NCBI GenBank assembly: GCA_963565915.1
Contig: OY751493.1
Span: 4,526,001 to 4,590,000, forward strand
Reading direction: 5' to 3'
Source of the DNA: Entoloma clypeatum
Lineage: Eukaryota; Basidiomycota; Agaricomycetes; Agaricales; Entolomataceae
Length of the DNA: 64,000 nt
Shown: positions 10,010 to 22,020 of the stretch, piece after piece
Layout of the letters: every line of letters starts with the position of its first letter
Position numbering within the stretch: the first letter of the stretch is position 1
Translations under genes and position numbers: made by a program
Notes under the pieces: model-generated
Seen by the model: only the letters and a program-made list of their open reading frames with translations
What the model was told of the DNA's origin: nothing
Database searches by the model: none

Positions 10010-10290
10010 TGTATGAGCCCGTCCCAACAGAGGCTAGCGGTGGAGACCAGGCGAGGCGCTCGACGACCAACAAAGGGTCGGAGCAGACGTCTAACGAGGT
10101 CGGAAGTCCCCAATGTGCAATGCTGAGACTGCTGTATGAGCACGTCCCAACAGAGGCTAGCGGTGATGAGTTGATCCTTACGGGTGGGATGGCGGAGAGC
10201 TTGCTGTAGACGAGAGCGGAGACCAGGCGAGGCGCTCGACGACCAACAAAGGGTCGGAGCAGACGTCTAACGAGGTCGAAAGTCCCACAA
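10010..10290. repeat. Overlapping near-perfect direct repeats
   Basis: A ~66-bp segment (GACCAGGCGAGGCGCTCGAC ... to AAGTCCC) at 10043-10110 is repeated with one or two changes at 10221-10288. Independently, TATGAGC(C/A)CGTCCCAACAGAGGCTAGCGGTG occurs at about 10013 and 10135. These are recent local duplications inside non-coding or relic sequence. Confidence 0.8.
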
Positions 10291-10923
10291 TGTGGGCCAG
10301 TCGCGATCCACCACGCGCAGCAGCAATATGCTCATCGTTGTTGGCAACATCCTCGACGAAGAATAAGACGGGAGGGCGATGTAGAAGAAGCAGAAGTCGA
10401 GGCTTGGAAGGACCAGAGCGCTGAGGAAATAGCGAGATTCTGGGGGGGCTTTTATACCCTCAGGACCCGGTATCCGACGGTGCCTAAAATAGTGTGAATG
10501 TGACAATTCTCGCTTCACATCCCAGTGTCTCAGATACCCTCAGATATCACCCCCAATGGAAGCAATTCCTTGGCATGTACAGCGGTGACCGCCGCCGCGT
10601 TCTTTGGCAAGTATCCTTCAGGGAGCCAGTTTTTGAGGACCTACGCCAGACTTCACGATCGAGCACTTCCTGAGCGAGCCTAGACAACACAATTTGAACA
10701 TGTGCAATGATCTGGCAGAAATTCTGCGATGCTTCATTAGTAGCAGCCAACAAAATTTACTCATCTTTCTTGCTTTCAGGGTCAAGTGAACATTCAATTT
10801 CATTTTACTTGCCACCGTGTGAGTTTCTGAAAGAACAAACCCAGAGAATGTAAACAAATGTAAACATCCGACATTTGGCACCAAACGCCCACGTCGCCAC
10901 AGCAAAAGCAGCAACCTCAGCAA
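10291..10923. other. Intergenic, nothing recognised
   Basis: About 630 bp before the RNA-binding protein gene. Only short minus-strand frames without family resemblance are present. The distal part should contain the promoter and 5' UTR of the plus-strand gene; no TATA box stands out. Confidence 0.5.
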
Positions 10924-12088
10924 ATGGAAGACGGTACGTCCTCAGCATCAGCCACGGCACCGACCAGTTCCCTTCGGCATCGTCCTTTTTCTCCACCGGC
11001 CAATTTTACGGCATTCATGGCCCTCTGTCTTCCTTCGCCAACCAGTCCACCCATGATGACGACCTGACCTCCTTTTTTCGCCTTTCACCCTTCCTTCAGC
11101 CTGGCAATCTCAAGACATAGCGCCGAGCGGCATCAGCATCCCGACTCATGACCCGAGTTTGGGCAACGGCTCTGCTATGGTCACCGACGACCAGAACTGG
11201 AACGTCGGAGGAGGTCGCTCTCCCGGGCGGGACAGAGGCCTTGAGCCGCCGAGGAGGTCAAGCAGGAGCAGGAGCCCCGGTGGTGGTGGACACCGTGAAT
11301 CCGAGCGAGGGTCAGTTTCATATATCTTTTCGCGCTCATACACGTGCTGATTTTGAACCTATGCAGAGCAAATCCCGGCAACAATCTCCACGTGTCCGGT
11401 CTCAGCCACAAAGTCGACACTCGTGATCTCGAGGCAGCGTTCGCCAAGATCGGTCGCGTACGTTTCCCCACTTTTCCGCCTCCTTCGGCTCGTCTCATTT
11501 CTTTTTTTTTTTTCCCAGGTCAAAAAAGCGTCCGTCATGTACGACCCGCACACCCGTGAGTCTCGTGGCTTTGGCTTCGTGACTATGGAGACCGGGGAAG
11601 AGGCCGACGCTGCCATAACCGCGCTCAACTCCACCGAGCTCATGGGCAAAATCATGAATGTGGAGAAGGTAAACAAACCCTGTCACCGTTTGCCATCTTG
11701 TGTTTACAAACAAACATTACTCCAGGCCCGCCGTGGGCGTGCAAGGACGCCTACCCCAGGACGTTACTATGGCCCGCCGAAGCGAAACGATTGTAAGCGT
11801 TCAAATTATCCTTCCCTAAAACCGCACCTCTCACCTGTCACTCGTTCCATAGTCGAAAAACCATATGATCCCCGCCCGTATGATAGCCGCTACCGCGATC
11901 AGGAGGAACGTGGCGGGCGGATGGGAGGCCGTGGCCGTTACGACGACCACCGCAGGGACTATGATCGTGGTGATCGTGGCGGTGGTGGGTACCGCGACCA
12001 TGACAGGGAGCGTGACCGCGGTGACCGTGGTTATGGTCGAGATTATGAGAGGGGAGACCGGGGACGCTACGAGGATAGGAGGCATTGA
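10924..12088 (+). CDS. RRM / SR-like RNA-binding protein (Tra2-type)
   Basis: Six exons: 10924-10933, 11100-11310, 11367-11457, 11519-11668, 11726-11792, 11853-12088; 254 aa. The tiny first exon (ATG GAA GAC G) ends at a perfect GTACGT donor. The N-terminus is followed by an RS-like patch (PPRRSSRSRSPGG). The RRM spans roughly residues 75-160: RNP2 is NNLHVSGLS and RNP1 is SRGFGFVTM, both complete with aromatic residues. The C-terminus is a long RGG/RDY/DRG-rich tail (RDYDRGDRGGGG). This architecture (RS, RRM, then RGG/RS) matches Transformer-2-like splicing regulators that bind pre-mRNA in the nucleus. Closely related SR or CIRBP-like proteins cannot be excluded. The 166-bp first intron is long for this genome and could hold an alternative exon. 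Confidence 0.87.
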
Positions 12089-12625
12089 TCAAGTGGAGAG
12101 GAAAACCTCAAAAGGTAACTGAACAAGAGCAGGGACAATACTTCTGTCTTCTATCCTTTCGCCATGTTATCGTTTCTTCCGTTCTAGTAATGTGCTATGT
12201 CTCATTTATGCGATATAATTTTGACCTTGATGCTGATCACACAAACAACCCCTCTGAGTTCCTCTGGAACGTTGGCTAGGTTCTCGGTACCTACTTGTGG
12301 CAATCTTGACTTGGGGTTGAACGTTAAAATGGAGTGTGGAAAGATGAACAGATTTCCATTAATGGAAACAACTACGTTTTGTGACAATCATCGAGGGTGT
12401 ACTCCCCTTTGTTATCACATACCCGCCACTTCCCTCTTGAAAGCACCTCCGATTCCCTATGTGGCGCGCACTCAATGAGACTTTCGGAAGTCAAAACCTA
12501 CAAAGGGCACCTCCTGCGACGATACTCTGCTGTCAGTGCTTTGACGAACTTTTCATGCTTTGGCCCCCTTGTGCTTCAAGTTCAATGACTGGACGCATGC
12601 CCCCCTTTCGCTTTGACGCCCTCGG
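12089..12625. other. 3' UTR and intergenic
   Basis: This is the downstream region of the RRM gene followed by the promoter of the next gene. It contains no supported coding sequence. Confidence 0.5.
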
Positions 12626-12632
12626 TATAAAA
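12626..12632 (+). promoter_or_regulatory. TATA box of the 12710 gene
   Basis: TATAAAA in the context GGTATAAAATCC, 78 bp upstream of the ATG at 12710. Confidence 0.55.
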
Positions 12633-12709
12633 TCCGTGCAAGATGCTGGGCTCTCCTCACCAGCAGCACGTATCAAGTCTTCTGCCTCCCAGTCTCTCTC
12701 AAACTTAGC

Positions 12710-13484
12710 ATGTCCTACGTCAACCCCTTACACCCCCCCGTCTCCGCCGCCCACCACTCCTCCTACTCCTCTCTCGGCGGCGCGACCCACTGCCCCCCAC
12801 AGGCACCCCAATTCCTCTCGCCCTTCCGGCGGCGCCTCCCACTCATCCCATACGCCCCGGCGTCCAAGTGGCGCAACGTAACGGGGCGCACGAGTCCGCT
12901 GCAGAACGCGATCGCGTTCGACTACATCGGATACCAAAAGCAGGGCGTGCCGATGCGCGAGCTGAGCACGAGGGCGGCCCATGCGCTCGAGGCGATGATA
13001 CACGGCGCTGGCGAGCAGGTGTTGGCGCATACGGGGCTGACGAGGATCACGCTTCGTATTTTGGTTGGTTTTTTACATTTAATTATTCAGCCGAGGTTTA
13101 GATGCTGATCACTGTTTGTCTCTCTCTCTCCCCCCCCCCCACCCCTCCCTTTCAGTGGCCCGGATACGAACATGTTGAATGGTCCCGGACGATTGAGCTT
13201 AACGCTCATGGTCCGATTACGCGTGCTCAACTCGGAGCGGCGGTGTCGATGAACTTTGCTCGTTTCATGGAGGTCAGTTGCCAACCTTTCACATACATTT
13301 CAAAAAAATAAAACCGAGACTTATCACCGTCCTGTGTCCACAGAAAGCGCGCTCGGAGCATGCAACATCATCCGACTATAAACTAGGCTCGACTGGAATT
13401 CGATTCGAGCACGTCGTTCTGTTGTCCCTCTGCAACGTATTCGAAGACGTATGGCAAGCTGATGTTGCCATTGACCTTTGTTGA
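12710..13484 (+). CDS. Uncharacterised 203-aa protein
   Basis: Three exons: 12710-13063, 13156-13272, 13344-13484. The introns (GTTGGT...TTTCAG; GTCAGT...CCACAG) keep one frame. The N-terminus is Pro/Ser/His-rich and probably disordered (MSYVNPLHPPVSAAHH). The remainder looks folded: FDYIGYQKQGVPMRELSTRA, a helix ALEAMIHGAGEQVL, then WPGYEHVEWSRTIELNAHGP, ITRAQLGAAVSMNFARFME and a final helix HVVLLSLCNVFEDVWQAD. No signal peptide or membrane segment is seen. I do not recognise a named domain. The WPGYEHVEW...AQLG pattern may mark a basidiomycete-wide uncharacterised family (inference). The nearby TATA box supports the start. Confidence 0.72.
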
Positions 13485-13906
13485 GCCTACTTACTTATTA
13501 TTATATTCTGCTTCCTCCTGCCAGCACCTAGACCGCAACTCCTAAATCTCCTCCACGTCACTTCACACTGTATTTCTAGCATTTCTACTATGTTCTGTAT
13601 TCCTAGCAGTCTTTGTCTTGCTGTCTTATGGTTTCTTGATAGAGTATTTACTCGCTACTCATAGGCGACAATAATCTCCACGTCGTGGTACTTACTGTAA
13701 TTCTTTCGCATTCATCCATGTCGTAACCTCTTCTTGAATATTCCTTAACAACGGCTTTGCGTGTTCACTCATCAAGAATAATGCTAACAAGAAGACACAT
13801 TTCACTCATCTTAATACCGCAGTGCCTCGATCGGAATTGAGGACACTCTTTCCTCCGGGGCTCAAATCCGAGAACAGAAAACCCCTCCAACCCTCCCATG
13901 TACTAC
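13485..13906. other. Intergenic, nothing recognised
   Basis: About 420 bp of AT-richer sequence downstream of the previous gene, facing the 3' end of the aspartic-protease relic. No open frame of note. Confidence 0.55.
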
Positions 13907-15250
13907 TCAATTGGTATTGGCATAGGTGAAAGGCGTATTCGCGATACCAACACGCTTGTTAGTAGCATCATACACGCTGTAAAACCTTTCAAGCCAGCAA
14001 TATCCATTGATGAAGTCCAAACCCTGGCCAGATTTGTGTCCAATATCAGCGACGATGAGGTAAACCTTGCCGGGAGTGCCGGCGCAAGGCCACCATCCCT
14101 ACGGTGACCGACAACCTCTTCAGCATTCACATGATCCCAGCAAACGGGCTTGCTATCTCTTTCCAACCTGTTGTCACGGTCAGCTTACTGTACATGGGGT
14201 AAGTCCCGTGTTTTGCTAAGAAGCAGGCGTTTGGTATCCACCTTTCTCATTTCAGGCGCGGTCGACAGTTCAAAGTTCAGGGGAATCATCACTCATGTGT
14301 GCGTCGGCTTTCAAGCCTCACAATCTTAGTATAGACATACTCAAAGTCCCACAGTCCAATTACGACGACTGCGCCCGCGAGCAGTTTCTGGGGCCTCAAG
14401 CAGGCAATCACATACGGTAACAGAAAGATCCCCATCTTGTCAGACTCGGTGGGAATCCTTGATACCGGTGTGTCCCAACCTTGTCAGTCGGCTATCGCAC
14501 TCGCTAAATGTGTGCCCAGGTGCGACCCTCCTCCTCCTCGCCTCCGACGCCTTTGAGAGATACCGGACGGCAACGGGCGCTACTCTCGACCCTAAGACTA
14601 AAGCCCTGGCCCTCACCCCCGCCGGCTTCGCGAGAATGCAGAGCCTCTTCTTCAAGATCGGTCCTGTGAGGGGTTTCAGTTCACTCTGTGTAGAGGAAGC
14701 AATTTTCTGACTCTCCCTTCCCGTCTCCTTGTGTAAACTACCTTTGAGTTCACGGCCAATGCCCAGATCTTGCCTCGCACACTCAACACTGTCATGGGCG
14801 GGGCGTGAGACTTCCAAGTGTGAGACCACGGGGGCCGAGTCTGACAGAGGCGAAGGGGATTGAACACTTTGATTGCTAAGCTCGCCGGGGATGTTTAAAT
14901 ACTCACCCAAGAATACCATCAATGCCTTTGTGTCCTTGAACCTGGTGGGGGAAGGATCAATACAACGAACATAGTTGTAGTCTGGAAAGACGACCAACAG
15001 CCGATGCGACGCCAATCGCTTGTCTTATGGCAAATCCAGGGACGGGAGTGACGGTCACGGTGTCAATATACAGTGTACCTTGATCACCTTTTCAAGGACG
15101 GCGCGCGGCATTCCCAGATAGAACACACCTGAGAACCCTCCTGACTCGTATTTGACAGACTACAGACAAGATAAGAACCGACGCCACGGCATCGCATGGG
15201 GAGACATATTACTTACGACTTTGCTGCCAGTCTGGGTGCTTGAGCCATGT
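13907..15250 (-). pseudogene. A1 aspartic peptidase (polyporopepsin-like) with inverted centre
   Basis: Pieces of one pepsin-family gene lie in order, but the middle is flipped. The minus strand (about 15250-14807) gives the N-terminal half in short exons: SVKYESGGFSG, TLYIDTVTVTPVPGFAIRQ, IGVASA, then VQGHKGIDGILG and LGPRGLTLGS. The plus strand (14081-14806) gives the centre: ATIPTVTDNLFS, IPANGLAISFQP, AVDSSKFRGIITHV, SSFWGLKQAITYGNRKIP, the second catalytic motif GILDTG-ATLLLLASDAF, and FEFTANAQILPRTLNTVMGG. The minus strand (14080-13907) gives the C-terminus: GTPGKVYLIVADIGHKSG, GLDFINGYCWLERFYSVYD, and a stop. The first DTG motif and signal peptide were not found. Secreted acid proteases of this kind degrade proteins outside the cell; this copy cannot be expressed. 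Confidence 0.87.
14081..14806 (+). other. Inverted ~725-bp segment within the A1 peptidase
   Basis: Reading frame polarity switches at both ends. At about 14080 minus-strand GTPGKVYL meets plus-strand (A)KATIPTVTD. At about 14804-14808 plus-strand NTVMGG meets minus-strand LTLGS. Turned round, both junctions rejoin in the order expected for the family (GLTLGS..KATIPTV and NTVMGG..TPGKVYL). GC-rich GGCGC/GGGGC bases sit at each breakpoint. Confidence 0.85.
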
Positions 15251-15407
15251 GACAGCACTAATTACTGGATGTCAGCTTTATGAAGGTCGCTTGGCGGAAA
15301 CGACCATCGGAATCGCGACTCGGGACGCGAACCAATTTGCTGTAGCTCCACGTGATTGCTTGTTACCTTTTCACCATCAAGTCGGAAGTTGCACAAACTT
15401 TGAGCCG

Positions 15408-16886
15408 ATGTTACTTTCGAAACTACCAAATGAACTTATACAAGAGATTTTGCAATATTCTAAAATTGCAGACCTCCTGTCTCTGTGCCAAACAGCAAAG
15501 CACGTCCACACAGCTGCGATTCGCGTTCTATACGCCTGCGTTGTCCTGAACGCGCCAAAGAATGCCATCATGTGCTTTCGAACCATTTTAAGACGGCCAT
15601 CGGCAGCCAATGCTGTTCGAACCCTAGTAATGTCATCAGAATATCTTGAACTGTGCAAACTTTCCCCCCTGATTTTTTTCTCCCTCAGCGACTTCCTTTG
15701 CGATGGCACACTGCTCGCAAATTTCTTCGAGCTTGCAGCTCAGACGATCCGTAAAAGCACGCTGATAAGGAGCCTTGACATAACCGCAGCGAAACCTCTC
15801 CTTCCTCTGCTGACCGGCACCCGTTTACTCTACCTGACTGACTGCCTCCTCCCATGCTCAATTGACATCGGTCCATTCCTTCGCGGCCACGAATCCATAC
15901 ACTCTCTATTCCTCACCTCTTACCCCCGGAGCATTGCCTCATACGCAGATCTGTCCGCGCTGGCTGACGGTCCCACCATCACCCTTCCTCAGCTCACCAC
16001 ATTCGTTGGGCCCGCGACAGTTGTGCCGCTTCTGACACCGGGATCGCGGACGGACGAGATGATGCTCTGGTGGAAACCCTTAGATGACCCTACACCCCTC
16101 TTCCAATACCTCGGAGGTTCAGAGTGGCCTGTAAAGGTCGTGGATAATGTTGCGACATTCTGGGATGAGCGGATTGTAAACACACTCGCGGAGAGGGCGC
16201 CACAATTGTGGAGATTGCGGCTCAAAGTCGTAGGGGATTATTTAAACAAGAAAAATGTCAGCGTAAGTTGCATGTTGGTGTCATCATCATCCTTGAACGG
16301 CCTTTGATCTCCAGCTTCTGTTTCTTGAAATAGGCGTTCCTGGTGACGACGGTGGAGAGGTCCTTGGGATCATTTGAAAACCTGGCCGTCTTGGCCATGA
16401 CACAGGTTATTCAGGCCGACTGGCATCTGAACGAGTTGGATGAAGAATTTGAAATGGTCGTTCGCTGGGGACGGATGCGTCCTTCGCTGATTCAGATTAC
16501 TCTCCCAATCAGTGCGACCATTTTAGCCCCATGGGAGCTTTTCTAATGACTGCTCATTCACAGCTGGAACGCAATGGAACCGAACAGACCACGATGATCG
16601 CGTTTATTTCCTCCCAGACCTTACTCTCAATTCAGACCATGCGACATTGGTCAGGACCCTCTGGATCGCTCAGACTATATCCGCTGGTAGAATATCGCAG
16701 CTGCCAGGCCAAGAGTCTTTGTTGGAGATGGTGAAGAGCACGATAGAGCCACTGAGGATCGCTGTTGCCCGCGGCGGGGTTCGTAGTGACGACAGTGAGG
16801 ATGGCGGGGATGATGGCAGCGATTGGAACGAGGATGATTTGGAAGACAGTGAGAACGGCGATGAGGATCAAGATGAGAACTATTAG
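15408..16886 (+). CDS. F-box-type protein, 451 aa
   Basis: Three exons: 15408-16262, 16334-16511, 16564-16886 (introns 71 and 52 bp). The start MLLSKLPNELIQEILQYSK is the first ATG that begins the domain; the frame is open upstream. Residues 1-45 form an F-box-like motif (LPNELIQEILQYSKIADLLS ... TAKHVHTAAIRVLYACVVL). The rest resembles the degenerate leucine-rich C-terminal region of basidiomycete F-box proteins (LDITAAKPLLPLLTG, THSLFL-like repeats, ERAPQLWRLRLKVVG). The C-terminus is strongly acidic (DDSEDGGDDGSDWNEDDLED). As an SCF ubiquitin-ligase adaptor it would bind Skp1 and recruit substrates; the substrate is unknown. Its 5' end faces the truncated N-terminus of the protease relic on the opposite strand. 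Confidence 0.8.
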
Positions 16887-16899
16887 AGGCCCAAGAGTA

Positions 16900-18200
16900 C
16901 AGCTGGAGTGATAAAATGCGAGACGGCGATCAAGCTGTGTTTGTCAGTGGCGTTAACCTCAATCTGGTCATCCATGAATACTGAGTTCTTCTCGAACATG
17001 TCGGGGCGCCCAGGAGGCGGCAGCTGTTTATCTGTGCGAGTTGCCTAGGCCTCAGGCACAATCATCGTGGAGCGGCTGGCTGTTTCCACTCCACTTCCAG
17101 CGATACCCTCGTTTCTCGACTGCTATACAAGGATGGCTGTTACCAACACGAAGGACCCAGACATCCACCTTGCTTCATTCATCGACATACAAGGCGACTC
17201 CAACACACGGGAAAATATCATCATGAATGCCGCGTCTGAATCTGGTATGTTACATCGATTTCCAGATTCTACTCAAAACGTTCCAGTTGATCTTCCGGAG
17301 GATCTCCAGATCTCACGACGTTTTACCTGGATACTTCCAAGGGTTCCCCTTACAACTCGTTAGAACGCCATCCGCTAGCAAAACGCCACCCCGGAATCCG
17401 GCTCAACGCATCGACGATTGGATCGCTGACACCAGTCCCGCTGGTTCCGGCAAGTCGGCAATCGTCGCAGCTTCTGCTGGTGAGGCTACCACGACACTAC
17501 GGGGGCTTCTCAGTACTGGAGTTTCAACATACATCGAAATTACTACCCCAAACCAAATCGTCTTCCCAAAGACTTCCTATCGCCGATACAGATGTGCCAG
17601 TGCTAATGCAGGCTTCATAATTATGATGATGACTCGGATGAAGACGACGGTCGCGAGCGCCTTCAGCTACTTCCTACAACGGCGACGCTTTCGTCCGTCC
17701 TGCAGCTTCCCGATTTCTTGCGCGAGGCCATGGAAGATTTCTGGCAATACATAGTACTCAGGTTCCGTTATGGGTCAATGTCATTTTTTCGCCTTAGAGC
17801 CTTCAGAATATTGGAGGACTTCCTGAACGACCGTCCCAGATCTAGCTGGCAGCTTATTCTGTGAATCTGAGGCGTGTAACGCTCGGATTGCCCTCCGCTG
17901 CTTGGAGATCTTATCACCAGATGGCCTTCGGAGTGTCGACTCCTGGTGAATTATGATCCGATTCTTACATTCCACTTTCGTGGATCCTCCTCTCGAGTCG
18001 CACACGAACTTGAACGAAGGAGAAAAGACTACTGTTTTGCCAAGAAATACAGGAGCAGACACCCGCCTCTTTCGCCCCCTGGGAATGCATAGCTGATCTC
18101 ACGCCTCCGCGAAATCCCTCTACCAAGGAAATCCAATTGTACGTCAAAGGTCTGCTTTCTCTTGACGATCGTAGCGCAAGGAATGGCGCAAGGTAAAGTT
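16900..18200 (+). pseudogene. Decayed P-loop fragment and neighbouring coding scraps
   Basis: At 17404-17466 the plus strand reads QRIDDWIADTSPAGSGKSA; GPAGSGKSA-type Walker A motifs are typical of the NACHT NTPases that abound in Agaricomycetes. The frame around it breaks repeatedly. Further scraps (DDDSDEDDGRERLQLLP, LQLPDFLREAMEDFWQYIV at about 17630-17760; LDLAGSLFCES-like sequence near 17840) have coding character but cannot be joined. NACHT origin is tentative. Confidence 0.35.
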
Positions 18201-20560
18201 GTGTGCGTTTCCCTTACAATTGGAACTTATGAACACCTCTACGACTTTAGAAGAGTCTTGATGTGGTGAATTAAAGACTTCTTGCTACTGAAAGAATAGA
18301 TTCATGATCATATCATTCTTCATTTTTACTATTCCAAAGCGAAAGTTTTACTCCAGCAGTATTTACTTTGACGTGCGCGGAATACAAGAGAGCAGAACGA
18401 TGTCCATAATCCCACAGTCCATCCTGTTTCATTCCTGTTGCAGTGCGTTGTATGTTTCAATATCAAAGTTTATGGCCATGCGGTCGCAAGAAGTCGATCG
18501 GACGTCATCGCGCGAAACAACTCCTTGAGAATTTGAGGCTCCTGATTGTCGATCTTATCCAAGCACGAGCCGAGCATCAGCCTAGGTTCTCCAGATACCG
18601 GGAGCCGTTCTGCGTTTTCCATCTTCGTCTCCGCCGTGAGGAGTCAAGTACAGCGTCAGCGTCATCGCTAGAATTTGGTTGGCATCGTCCGGTTGAGAAA
18701 AAGCTTGAAACCATTGCCCCTACACGTCGTCCATAGGCAACTAGAGACAGTGTACCAGAAGCAAAAGAAGAAACCAGAGGATTCGTTGTCGAAAAGGCTC
18801 TCCTTCTTGCGGGACTATGACCTTGAATTGCGTTTGGAACACGGGAGCCCGGTTGCTCGAATATTGGTAAGATGACAGGGAGTCCAAATCCAGGAATTAC
18901 AGCTCCTGGATTGGAGCCAGAGTTGTCATGTATATCATAAACAGGGGATGTTCACGGTTTACCTGATTGATGTAGAGAATCATCACGGCCAATGTCCGCG
19001 ATTTCGGGGGAAGCTTCAAGGGTGCTAAGGGCCCGCACTCCGACCCGACTCGCCTGTGGAGAGGATAGAGTTAATCATATGTGATTGAGGTTTGCTACTT
19101 CATGGGTCAATCATATGGAGGAAAGGGGGGCTCAGCGAATGATGGAAAGTGAACTAAACCACATGACAGAAGGACGGTTCAGTCTCCAACTTACCACCAA
19201 GAAATGTTCTCCGAAGCTGGAACAGCTGACCGGAGATGATGGGATGAATTCAATACTGGATAGAGAAGATTGCGCAAGTTTGGTTAAAATCGGGTTGTCT
19301 GCCACGTCATCGACTGGACCTGGAAACGTTTTGACATCCTCCAGGATAGGTGATAACTCGAGCTCAAAGTGACGAGATTGACTTTGTGACTGCGAATAAA
19401 GTCGTGGTTTGTGGTTCTGCACAAGTTCGGTCGTCAGATAAAACGAAGGGCTTGACTCATTGAAACACTGCACGACGAAATAACTCGCCTCGTTGTAGGC
19501 TTTAATATCAGCTTCTGTTTCGTGCTGGTGATGGAATGCTTCCTAGACCACGAAAAGATCGTCAATTCCAGCTGCCTGGTATGAAAGCGCAACGAACCAA
19601 TGTTGTCAATGACCCTGCACTGATGCGTTTACGCCTTCTCAAGGAATGTCCCGGACTCGATTGAGTCGTGGTTTGACTGCCAATGGTCATGAGATCCTCG
19701 TAAGATTAGAATCAGTATACAAGCGAGAAAGACGGGGAAAGAAGTACTCCTATCGTCAACCGTTCGCCTTTACTGAGCGAGGCTAATGCCGCTTGTTCTC
19801 CGCTGTTATTGACGGCACGCTTCACCGAAATTGGACGAGTTTCAGAACGAAGTAGTCTGCCATCTCACCATCAACGATCCTTTAGGTTCCTGGGGCGACC
19901 GATGAGATAAGAGTAGATAGGCCGAGCGAGGATATGAACTCGCCTGGCTCGCCCTTCTAGGAAAGAGAGAATTCTGGGACATAGGTGATAATCAAAATGC
20001 ATTCAGCCACCAAGGGGCTGCGGACCGTGATTTGAAGGCCTCCGCGCAATATTCTGGGCGAAGGTGAGGGAGAAGGCGGGTCCTCAATCTATCGGGGCTA
20101 AGTCTTGTTTAAAGCACATTTTCGAAAGCACTTACTGGCTTTGTACCCCTGACCGTAGCTCTCCCGGCCGAGCCAGACGAAGGCGAATGCACCTATGAGA
20201 TAATGATCAAAACGGGCCAACGTGCCAAGATTACTTAGCATACATGAAGCTTAGAGTGCGATGGGCAATGACATGAGCAACAGAAACCGCGCATATCCCT
20301 TTCTGGAGGTCTCTTGCTGGAACTAGCGCAACACTCCGTGTTTCGCGGCGCTGTGCTCTTGATTGCATAAACACTGTTCAAGGTCGACATTCGCGATCGT
20401 TCGGAGCAATACAGATCCACATCTACAGGGAATCAAACGGGGTAAGAATGTCGAGCGGATGAGTTCGTTTAATTGAGCATTTTCTGTCAATCCTAGTTTT
20501 CATATGAGAAGCCAAATGGTAACGAACCACTCTTCGGTGTTGATAGAACACCGGTTTGGT
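18201..20560. other. Long stretch without a supported gene
   Basis: About 2.4 kb with only short frames on both strands and no recognised motif, TIR or LTR. Several GT...AG-like segments hint at eroded spliced genes, but no pair of exons could be linked. Confidence 0.45.
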
Positions 20561-21520
20561 TCGTACGCGTGCTATACAGATAGGGGGAACTTTTTGCTGA
20601 AGGGGGAATCGTGAACGCCTATCATCGCGGTGATTGTGTCAGGCCATGAGCTCGATTCCGATGCAAGACTTACCGGTTTTGGAAGAATATACATGCCCAT
20701 AGCTCCAATACCTCTAGAAACGGTGGACAACGTGAAAGAAAGGAAAGGAAACATGGAACGGTATCGCAGGTTGTTGTAATTGGGAAGGAAAAAGTTCAAG
20801 TTGGCCAGTATGTATACACATGTTTGGGGATATCTCCTTCGCATAGACATCTCCCAAGGACCGACGCCACTGTGAAGGAAATCCAGATCAAGTTGCTCCA
20901 GGCTTTTATTGACAAATGAACAGGTGCCGCCGTTACTATGACCCTTCCAGTCACACCCCAGATACGGAACAATATCGAGAAAAGTGTACCCCTAAACGAA
21001 TTAGTCGAAGTCCGTCAAGGAAGTAGGTATGGTTTTCGACCTCCACCCTCAGTCTGCTGGGTCAAGTCGAGTAGGCGCCGGCCCTCGTGATAGCGTGCTG
21101 CGAGACAGAGACAGTCGGATACACGTTTTCAAAACTGAATGAAGAAGGATGAGCACGAAGAAACTAGATTGAACAAGAATGCTTGCCGATTTTCAACTGA
21201 GAAGGGGACCCAAGATGCTAATTATATCGAATCCCCTCGACCACCATTCAAGTTCGCGACGACGAATAAGAAGATTAAGACGCAGAGATGCTTTGCCGTG
21301 AAATATACAGTTCGCATGGAGATCATGAGGCCATCAGGGCCGAGCTACGCACATCTGTCGCGTTTCAGTGGTCAGAACATGGCGTTACAACTTGAAGACT
21401 GTCCCCACGCACCCATCGAAACCATTTGTTGTCCACTCCTCGTCATCAGACTTTCTACCCCTTCATCGAGACGTTCGAGAAAGTTGACGAATCCTAGGCC
21501 TGTGAACGGCAAAGAATGGA
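20561..21520 (-). pseudogene. Unidentified spliced coding relic, minus strand
   Basis: Coding-like blocks occur on the minus strand: 21370-21520 (GLGFVNFLERLDEGVESLMT ... SMGAWGQ), 20730-20990 (GYTFLDIVPYLGCDWKGHSN ... SLEQLDLDFLHSGVGPWEMS ... QTCVYILANLNFFLPNYNN) and 20590-20730 (hydrophobic SFTLSTVSRGIGAMGMYILP). They could be exons of one gene. The splice joins between blocks are not convincing and I do not recognise the family. Confidence 0.35.
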
Positions 21521-21539
21521 TGAATGGGACATAGCAGCC

Positions 21540-22020
21540 CTCCATAGGAATAGTGTGGGGGTGCAGCGGAAGGTCTCAATATCTGGCCCGTCGATTCACT
21601 TACGCTGATGGAATGGCCAGACTAAGAAGAACGATACAGCAGTCAAACGAGCGGACAAGCAGGACTAACGACGTCCGACTAAAGCCACTCAACAGTGCTT
21701 CCGCTCGACAAGATGATCCCTCCTTACGGCGCAGTGACGGACCGGACGAATAGGTGTGATGTACGGGGACAGTCTTGGGACGACGTGATAAGGGGCGGCA
21801 CACATTTTCCACCTTCGTGCGGCAACATGTTGTGCGACAGTAGACTACTCTGCATCGGGCATTGGCAAATACATCAACTTAGTGAAAGCTGAGGAGGATC
21901 CAAAAAGAAAAGAGCTTCGACGATATCAAAGATGATGATGATTGAGACAATACAAAATACAGGAGGTTGGGAACCAACATTCTAACTCATATACAACATG
22001 TATCTGTGGCAGACATTTGC
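21540..22020. other. Intergenic, nothing recognised
   Basis: About 480 bp upstream of the coiled-coil gene's 3' end. No motif seen. Confidence 0.5.
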
